DNA of 64,000 bases from Tissierellia bacterium. Lineage in GTDB: Bacteria > Bacillota > Clostridia > Tissierellales > Peptoniphilaceae. Made by a program: the position numbers and the translations under genes. Positions 57,701 through 64,000 of the stretch are shown in pieces (position 1 is the first letter of the stretch; each line of letters begins with the position of its first letter). Under the pieces are notes generated by a model. That model worked only from the letters and a program-made list of their open reading frames with translations, was not told where the DNA came from and did no database searches. Location: assembly GCA_030538075.1 (NCBI GenBank), contig JAUNUQ010000001.1, positions 1-64,000 on the forward strand, read 5' to 3'.

Positions 57701-60700
57701 TGAGCATTGACGAGGGTTCGAACGCTGAATATTTCAATCCACGCACCCGTAGAGGGTGCGACACAGATCCCGTAGGCGAACCGCAAAATGGTATGATATT
57801 TCAATCCACGCACCCGTAGAGGGTGCGACGAAATCGACTCAGCAATGGACTAGGTATGAAGTAATTTCAATCCACGCACCCGTAGAGGGTGCGACCCAGC
57901 ACAAGTACGAGCCCACCCTGAACAACAACAAATTTCAATCCACGCACCCGTAGAGGGTGCGACTGAGTCCAGCGCCGACAATATCTTCTTCCTTCATGAA
58001 TTTCAATCCACGCACCCGTAGAGGGTGCGACTGTACTCGTCTGTGGTGAAGTCTTCTTGCATATTATTTCAATCCACGCACCCGTAGAGGGTGCGACTTA
58101 ATGTTTGCCTTCTCAACAAAATCAAAGTCATATTTCAATCCACGCACCCGTAGAGGGTGCGACCATCAGGTTTCGATTCCCATACATATATTTCATCATT
58201 TCAATCCACGCACCCGTAGAGGGTGCGACACATCTGGCCAATGTTTTTCTAAGACATTGGTCTATTTCAATCCACGCACCCGTAGAGGGTGCGACTAGTT
58301 GTTGATTACGTTGTACTCTTCTACTGTGGAATTTCAATCCACGCACCCGTAGAGGGTGCGACCACTAAAACGGTACTAATTCCGTTCGAAATTCTGATTT
58401 CAATCCACGCACCCGTAGAGGGTGCGACCTATGGCGTCTCCAGCGGCTGTATTTCCCATCAAATTTCAATCCACGCACCCGTAGAGGGTGCGACCAACTG
58501 CGGCATATTTCATGGCTTCACTTGTTGCGATTTCAATCCACGCACCCGTAGAGGGTGCGACATATATTCGGGAGTGGATCCATTATTGCGAAAAAATTTC
58601 AATCCACGCACCCGTAGAGGGTGCGACAGATCCACCATCCTAGACATTCGTCACACTCCCTAATTTCAATCCACGCACCCGTAGAGGGTGCGACCCCACA
58701 AGGTTGGCGAATTTCCTTCTTCCAGCTTATTTCAATCCACGCACCCGTAGAGGGTGCGACGAAAGGATGATTCAAGCGTGAAGTTAAATATAGCATTTCA
58801 ATCCACGCACCCGTAGAGGGTGCGACTTGCGGCATTATCCATCGCCCAACTTCCCACATCCATTTCAATCCACGCACCCGTAGAGGGTGCGACAAATCAA
58901 GCTCAAAAGCAATCCCCTCAAATAACGGATTTCAATCCACGCACCCGTAGAGGGTGCGACGAGCGGTGCTGGCTAACTCTACCCAACCGGATGATTTCAA
59001 TCCACGCACCCGTAGAGGGTGCGACAGTGCAAGCGGGACAAGTGAGTTAGCCACGAAGGCATTTCAATCCACGCACCCGTAGAGGGTGCGACGAACACTA
59101 ACCGCAGCTCACGTTTAATCGATATTAATTTCAATCCACGCACCCGTAGAGGGTGCGACGTTTCGAATTGGGTCTACAATATCCTCGTAGGTAGATTTCA
59201 ATCCACGCACCCGTAGAGGGTGCGACCTAAATCTACAGCATCGGCACCCTCACCCTCTACATTTCAATCCACGCACCCGTAGAGGGTGCGACTGGAAGCA
59301 CAATTTGAGCAGTCGTTTCGAGGGAGTATTTCAATCCACGCACCCGTAGAGGGTGCGACTAAGGCGCAAAGCGGCATTAATTTTGCCGCCTTTTTATTTC
59401 AATCCACGCACCCGTAGAGGGTGCGACGTTTCCGAATCATAGTTCAAATAACTTATCACTTCGATTTCAATCCACGCACCCGTAGAGGGTGCGACCTACC
59501 AGTCCGATTGACAATACGGCACAAAATAAAATTTCAATCCACGCACCCGTAGAGGGTGCGACATAAAGTCAAAGTGTCTAGGATCCACCGTCCCCTTATT
59601 TCAATCCACGCACCCGTAGAGGGTGCGACCATCCTTCGTCTTCATCCCACACGGATTCATAAACATTTCAATCCACGCACCCGTAGAGGGTGCGACTCCA
59701 GCTTTGCAAAAGCACCATCCTTCACAATCATATTTCAATCCACGCACCCGTAGAGGGTGCGACCTGCTACAATCCCGCTGATTGACTGCTCCACCTGCGT
59801 ATTTCAATCCACGCACCCGTAGAGGGTGCGACACCAGTAAGCCGGACGAATGATCATCGATATTCCAATTTCAATCCACGCACCCGTAGAGGGTGCGACG
59901 AAAGCATCCTAGGGAGTGGAGCCGATATCTTAAATTTCAATCCACGCACCCGTAGAGGGTGCGACTAGGGTCCACCTTCTTGAGCCAACACATAATCCAA
60001 TTTCAATCCACGCACCCGTAGAGGGTGCGACGCTCTATAGTGGAGGTTATGAATGACAGAAAACAATTTCAATCCACGCACCCGTAGAGGGTGCGACGTT
60101 ACGGAGCCGGCGGTTGCGAATATGTGTATTCGATTTCAATCCACGCACCCGTAGAGGGTGCGACATGGAAGCGTTCGGGGAAGGTCTTGAGGTAATGGAT
60201 TTCAATCCACGCACCCGTAGAGGGTGCGACCACAGACGACCGATCAAATGTTACAAACGATCCAATTTCAATCCACGCACCCGTAGAGGGTGCGACTTGG
60301 TAAAATTGGACAGGTCATGGGGATTGCCGGATTTCAATCCACGCACCCGTAGAGGGTGCGACCTGCCATCGCTCACCATTGCGCAGGCAATAATTATTTC
60401 AATCCACGCACCCGTAGAGGGTGCGACGTTCTGGTAGATGGTTCCCATCGTTGCCCCTGCCAATTTCAATCCACGCACCCGTAGAGGGTGCGACCTCATT
60501 TCTGATTCAATCGTGCTTTGGATGTCGCTATTTCAATCCACGCACCCGTAGAGGGTGCGACGGCATTAAAAACACAGTGGCTTACTCGCAAAGTATTTCA
60601 ATCCACGCACCCGTAGAGGGTGCGACAAGTAATTTTTCTGTCCTTGCTTTTTGTTTCTTTATTTCAATCCACGCACCCGTAGAGGGTGCGACTCTTATGA

Positions 60701-60894
60701 AGTATGACAAAGAAGCGTTCGAACTTATTTCAATCCACGCACCCGTAGAGGGTGCGACTATTTTCTTCTGATTCTTTTACCTTCATGATGGCGTATTTCA
60801 ATCCACGCACCCGTAGAGGGTGCGACAGCTACCAGATGGTTATTGGGCGGAGGTTAGACCAAATTTCAATCCACGCACCCGTAGAGGGTGCGAC
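51737..60894 (-). CRISPR. Type I-C CRISPR array, 138 repeats and 137 spacers
   Basis: The repeat is 32 nt. In transcribed (minus) orientation it begins GTCGCACCCTCTACGGGTGC and ends GTGGATTGAAAT, with a GCACCC/GGGTGC stem, which is the type I-C consensus. Spacers are 33-37 nt. I counted units by hand from first repeat 51737-51768 to last 60863-60894. The cas genes end at 61037, so the leader is on the right and the oldest spacers are at the left. Variants: the leader-distal repeat ends in GAAAC, the third repeat (51868-51897) lacks 2 nt, and the repeat at 55137 has one substitution. Confidence 0.98.
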
Positions 60895-61036
60895 CGCTAA
60901 ATACAGTAATACGTTGTTCCCAAACACCATATATTGAGATCTTTCTCAAATTCAATTATTATTTTTTATGAAGAACGGCGATATCGTGCAATATTTCAAA
61001 CTAATTTAGTATCAAATAATGTTTGCTTCCACCTCA
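60895..61036 (-). promoter_or_regulatory. CRISPR leader
   Basis: 142 nt of AT-rich sequence between the cas2 stop and the first repeat, the standard position of a type I-C leader. It contains a short inverted repeat TTGAG/CTCAA (60934-60949) overlapping a possible TTGAAT...TATATG promoter reading into the array. Confidence 0.75.
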
Positions 61037-61330
61037 CTAGATTAACAACAGGTCTCTATCTGGATCATAGGTTTCATTTTTTCCCATCATTTCAACTCGT
61101 GGCTGCCAGTTTTTTCCTAGTCGGTAGAACCTTAAGCTATCCTTTTTCAGATCTATTTCTTTTCTTAGAAGTCCTTTCATCTCTACGTACTGTGCAGGAT
61201 CCACAGAGCATTCGAATACTGAGTTTTGAACTCTCTGTCCAAAGTTCACGCAGATCTTCGCTACTCTCCTAAGCCTTCTTCTTCCAGATTCGTCAGTAGT
61301 ATTTACATCGTACGTAACAAGTATCATCAT
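61037..61330 (-). CDS. cas2: CRISPR-associated endoribonuclease/integrase subunit Cas2
   Basis: The protein has 97 residues from ATG 61330 (AGGAG about 8 nt upstream); a TTG at 61336 is too close to that site. The ferredoxin-like fold starts M-I-L-V-T-Y-D-V, with the conserved Asp at the end of strand 1, followed by R-R-R-L-R-R-V-A-K and Q-N-S-V-F-E-C. It bridges two Cas1 dimers during spacer capture. It lies 11 nt after cas1. Confidence 0.95.
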   Translation of the reverse strand: MMILVTYDVNTTDESGRRRLRRVAKICVNFGQRVQNSVFECSVDPAQYVEMKGLLRKEIDLKKDSLRFYRLGKNWQPRVEMMGKNETYDPDRDLLLI

Positions 61331-61341
61331 TTCCAACTCTC

Positions 61342-62370
61342 CTACATCATAAATGGTGGATATTGAGATAAATCACCACGTATCGTCCTCGCAAGTAACT
61401 GAGCTTGCACATATGGGAGAAGTCCGATCTCAATATTCTCCTCCAGATATGGATGGATGATTGTTCTCTGTTTATTCTCTTGCCAGGCTTTAATAAATGC
61501 ATATCTCCCTTCCTCATTTAATAACACAGAACCATTTTCTTTGATTTCGAATCCCGTTTTATTGATGCTTCGAAGATTTATCATAGTAATTACGAAACGA
61601 TCCACAATATAACCCCTTAATTCCTCAATTAAGTCTAATGCCATGCTAGCTCTTCCTGGTCTATCTCTATGAAAGAAACCTACATAACTGTCTATCCCGA
61701 CTGTTTCCAAGGCGGACTGAATCTCATTTGTTAATATTGAGTATCCAAAAGATAGCATTGCATTCACCCGATCTAAAGGAGGTCTCCTGCTTCTAGTGGT
61801 AAAATAAAAATCATTCTTCTGTCTCAATATCATCTGATCAAACACGCTAAAGTAAGTCCTAGTACTATCACCTTCAATCCCACGTAAACTATCTAAATTA
61901 TTTGTAGTATTGATATTTTCCAGATCACATTTTAGATTTTCTATCGCTTTAAAGATTAGATGGCATTCCATCTTCGATTCATGATCCCTGAGTGCATTTC
62001 TTAGAATCTTCCTGTAATTTGAGGTTTTTGCACAGAGAATATTCTTCACATATCCTAGGCTTAGCAATTCACTATCTGCAATTCTGTATTGCTGTCGTCT
62101 TAGTAGTACATTACCATTTGTAATCCCGACGAATCTACCTTGATAGAAGCCCGATGGACTAACAAACGCAATACTAACATTGTTACTGTTGCATAGTTCA
62201 ATAATTGCTGGACTCACACCATTATAGTTGAAGCAGACGATATTTTCCAGAATATGAATAGGATAGCGTCCGATTGTCTTATTCTCTTCCCTGATCACAA
62301 TATTGGTGCCTTCTCTAGCTAAGTAACAAATGTCTTTTGTTACATAGAGCGTATTTCTAAGTTTCCTCAT
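61342..62370 (-). CDS. cas1: CRISPR-associated integrase Cas1 (type I-C)
   Basis: The protein has 342 residues. The N-terminal beta domain starts MRKLRNTLYVTKDICYLARE. The C-terminal helical domain carries the metal site: Glu in RGIEGDSTRTYF (about Glu166), His in GFFHRDRPGRASMALDLIEE (about His234) and the acidic pair at about 246-249. These are complete, so it should be active. It overlaps cas4 by 14 nt. Confidence 0.96.
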   Translation of the reverse strand: MRKLRNTLYVTKDICYLAREGTNIVIREENKTIGRYPIHILENIVCFNYNGVSPAIIELCNSNNVSIAFVSPSGFYQGRFVGITNGNVLLRRQQYRIADSELLSLGYVKNILCAKTSNYRKILRNALRDHESKMECHLIFKAIENLKCDLENINTTNNLDSLRGIEGDSTRTYFSVFDQMILRQKNDFYFTTRSRRPPLDRVNAMLSFGYSILTNEIQSALETVGIDSYVGFFHRDRPGRASMALDLIEELRGYIVDRFVITMINLRSINKTGFEIKENGSVLLNEEGRYAFIKAWQENKQRTIIHPYLEENIEIGLLPYVQAQLLARTIRGDLSQYPPFMM

Positions 62371-63025
62371 CGCATTGCCTTCTTATATAGTTTTCAACAC
62401 TTTTCCTCTTTTTTGTCAGTCGAGGCATGCAGTATTCAATCAGTGAACACCTACTGCAGTTTTTGTAGTTCTCTGCACGAAACACACTTCCGTCGAGAAA
62501 ATGTTCCATCATATCCTTCGCAGCAAATCGCACTTTCTGTCGCAACTCATCCGTCACAATCACTTCTTCTCTTCTTCTAAGGCTGTGATAGTAAAAATAG
62601 GAGATCGGTATTTTGGTGTGCAGTGCCTCTTCTAGAGCCATCACCTGCGCTGTTAATTGGACTTCATCGTAATCTGACTTTTTTGGTTTACCTCGTTTGT
62701 ATTCAACAACTACAGGGGACCATCTACCCTCTCTTCCTTCCACCTCAACACCACTAGGATCTCTACGAAATTCCACAAGGTCTAGTTTCCCTATGAACTT
62801 TAATTCATGAGAAACGACAGGCATCGCACGCGAATAAAATACATCCTTTCGTTTTTCTTTTAGAGAGGGTTGATCCACTTTATCGTGGATCAACTTTCCC
62901 TCAACTGTGAATACGTTTTCTATCCAGTATTGCTCAACGTGAATTAAGGACCATTGCCGCTTGCAAAAGAAATAGTGTTGGATACCAGATAGTAATAAGT
63001 AGTCCTCTGGATTATATATTTCCAT
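62357..63025 (-). CDS. cas4: CRISPR-associated exonuclease Cas4
   Basis: The protein has 222 residues and a RecB-like nuclease fold. The Fe-S cysteines are Y-F-F-C-K-R near residue 20 and a C-terminal C-S-R-C-S-L-I-E-Y-C. Nuclease residues are in KLDLVEFRRD (Asp), VVVEYKRGKPKK (Glu and Lys, the QhXXY-type core) and DEVQLTAQVMALEE. It trims prespacers to the PAM and sets their length and orientation. The start overlaps cas7 by 1 nt. Confidence 0.94.
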   Translation of the reverse strand: MEIYNPEDYLLLSGIQHYFFCKRQWSLIHVEQYWIENVFTVEGKLIHDKVDQPSLKEKRKDVFYSRAMPVVSHELKFIGKLDLVEFRRDPSGVEVEGREGRWSPVVVEYKRGKPKKSDYDEVQLTAQVMALEEALHTKIPISYFYYHSLRRREEVIVTDELRQKVRFAAKDMMEHFLDGSVFRAENYKNCSRCSLIEYCMPRLTKKRKSVENYIRRQCDEET

Positions 63026-63888
63026 TATACACCCTCTATGACTTCTAACTCCAATCCTTCACTCTTAAATTCCAGTAGTTTTTCTTCATCTAAGGCTATT
63101 TTATAATCCTCATACTCAAAAACTCCTTTTTCAAAACTCGGTTCTTCAAAAGTCAAGAGTTCGAAAATCTTTGCTGTTGATGTTACTCCCAATTTGCTTG
63201 GATGTTTGAACCAAAATAGTTCTTTTACTTGCATACTACCTTCAGGCCTTGCTGAGGATGCATCATTGATAAAGAGTGTACGCAAAGCCTCCTTTATTAA
63301 CTCGCTATCCTCAAACGTAAACCCGGTTTTTTCGGCAAAAAATACATTGATACTGCCTTTGATGACATACACGCCATAGTCGACGTATTGCTTCATGCCC
63401 ATCGTGTCCGAGGACCTACCCTTCCCGACCTCTGCTTCCATCCCATTTGTACTTCTGGTAATTTGCATAGACTGTATGGTGATTGGGCTTAAACTTTTTG
63501 CCAAAGTAATTGAAACTGGTCCTCTTATTCCAATCGATCTCTTCTGATAGGTCATAACCTGTCCAAAGGCTCTTACATCTGTCCACTTCTCACAAGAAGT
63601 AACATATACCGATTCGTCATCATCTTTCTTTTTGTCAAAATGACTATCAAACCGTCTTTCAAGAGATCTGAACCCATCATCAATCCTATCATTGGATTGC
63701 ACAAAGATGCTCTCTCCCATATCCTGAAGGCGATTTCGGATTTTCCGCTTTATGCAAACATCTGAAATCTCTCCATATCCATTGATGTCATCGCGGGGCA
63801 TATTACCATTTAATGGGTCACCATTCGGATTTGCATCCTTCACCTCTACAGTTACAATAAAGTCGATCTTCTTTTCAAATGCCGTCAT
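63025..63888 (-). CDS. cas7: Type I-C Cascade backbone protein Cas7 (Csd2)
   Basis: The protein has 287 residues from ATG 63888, behind CAGGAGGGAAAA. The earlier in-frame start at 63990 would place it inside cas8c and has no ribosome site. The family opening is FIVTVEVKDANPNGDPLNGN, followed by D-I-N-G-Y-G-E-I-S-D-V-C-I-K-R-K-I-R-N. The later KRSIGIRGPVSI and SSDTMGMKQYVDYGVYV are typical. It binds the crRNA spacer along the Cascade filament. Confidence 0.95.
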   Translation of the reverse strand: MTAFEKKIDFIVTVEVKDANPNGDPLNGNMPRDDINGYGEISDVCIKRKIRNRLQDMGESIFVQSNDRIDDGFRSLERRFDSHFDKKKDDDESVYVTSCEKWTDVRAFGQVMTYQKRSIGIRGPVSITLAKSLSPITIQSMQITRSTNGMEAEVGKGRSSDTMGMKQYVDYGVYVIKGSINVFFAEKTGFTFEDSELIKEALRTLFINDASSARPEGSMQVKELFWFKHPSKLGVTSTAKIFELLTFEEPSFEKGVFEYEDYKIALDEEKLLEFKSEGLELEVIEGV

Positions 63889-63907
63889 TTTTCCCTCCTG
63901 ATAATTA

Positions 63908-64000
63908 TTAGATTGCGGTACTTTGGTCAACCGTCTGTTGCTCTTGCGTCTTTTTCGTGTATAATTGTTTTCGTTGCGCATAATAACCAAAAATAAACTC
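63908..64000 (-). CDS. cas8c: Type I-C Cascade large subunit Cas8c (Csd1), C-terminal end only
   Basis: Only 30 codons and the TAA (63908-63910) are inside the window. The peptide runs F-I-F-G-Y-Y-A-Q-R-K-Q-L-Y-T-K-K and resembles the conserved C-terminus of Csd1 (L-L-G-Y-Y-H-Q-R-x-x-x-Y-T-K-K). It sits in the expected place directly upstream of cas7, 19 nt from its start. cas5 and cas3 would lie beyond the right edge. Confidence 0.85.
   Translation of the reverse strand, partial: EFIFGYYAQRKQLYTKKTQEQQTVDQSTAI

Noticed and set aside
59041..59060. Opposite-strand 10-nt match between the spacers at 58961-58993 and 59026-59060
   Set aside because: Ten bases are expected by chance among so many spacers.
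51651..60937. Many small proteins with repeated APSTGAWIEI, HPLRVRGLK, NPRTRRGCD and IHAPVEGAT peptides across the array
   Set aside because: These are translations of the CRISPR repeat in different frames, not genes.

Overview
The window reads as a chromosomal segment of a mid-GC anaerobic Bacillota (Clostridia or Tissierellia-like). Evidence for this is strong AGGAGG-type ribosome binding sites, TTGACA/TATAAT promoters, a lysine riboswitch, the anaerobic cobalamin pathway, Cna-B surface proteins, an oligopeptide ABC importer, and two genes interrupted by in-frame TGA codons that look like selenocysteine codons. The species cannot be named from the sequence.

Layout. (1) 1-11107, minus strand: a giant secreted repeat adhesin with about two dozen Cna-B/SpaA-like modules. 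It is interrupted at about 10322 and at about 3132 and runs off the left edge. (2) 11414-13266, plus: a two-gene chromate-transporter pair and a DUF1461 membrane protein. (3) 13338-16450, minus: an FMN reductase-like protein, a DUF4003 protein, a radical SAM protein and a HesB/IscA-like small selenoprotein candidate. (4) 16670-23052, plus: a promoter, lysine riboswitch and attenuator, then lysA, aspartokinase, asd, dapA, dapB and ddh. This is a nearly self-contained aspartate-to-lysine operon that uses diaminopimelate dehydrogenase. (5) 23414-26417, minus: a deaminase, then an ArsR regulator translationally coupled to a Zn/Cd-type P1B ATPase. The ATPase metal-binding motif CxxC is encoded as U(TGA)xxC and is followed by a SECIS-like hairpin. 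(6) 26605-29150: MgtC-like protein, alpha/beta hydrolase and CorA. (7) 29151-37899, minus: a tightly overlapping anaerobic corrin-ring operon (cbiK-cbiL fusion, cbiA, C, D, E, T, F, G, H, J) with corA and the hydrolase attached at its end. (8) 38060-43369: a possible structured RNA, flavodoxin, YdcF, SIMPL lipoprotein, DUF523, and a pair of amidohydrolases, one of which has lost its metal ligands. (9) 43471-49249, minus: an opp/dpp-type peptide ABC importer. (10) 49782-50423: a TRIC/UPF0126 channel, followed by 1.3 kb of degraded DNA with an IS3 orfA remnant. (11) 51737-64000: a type I-C CRISPR array of 138 repeats and 137 spacers (counted by hand), its leader, and cas2, cas1, cas4, cas7 and the end of cas8c, all on the minus strand.

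The most notable content is the pair of selenoprotein candidates. Both carry a hairpin whose apical loop starts exactly 24 nt after the TGA. The CRISPR array also carries internal evidence of how it was built: one spacer occurs twice, and two neighbouring spacers overlap by 15 nt and so reveal a TTC PAM. No selA, selB, selC or selD is visible here, so selenocysteine insertion depends on genes elsewhere in the genome.
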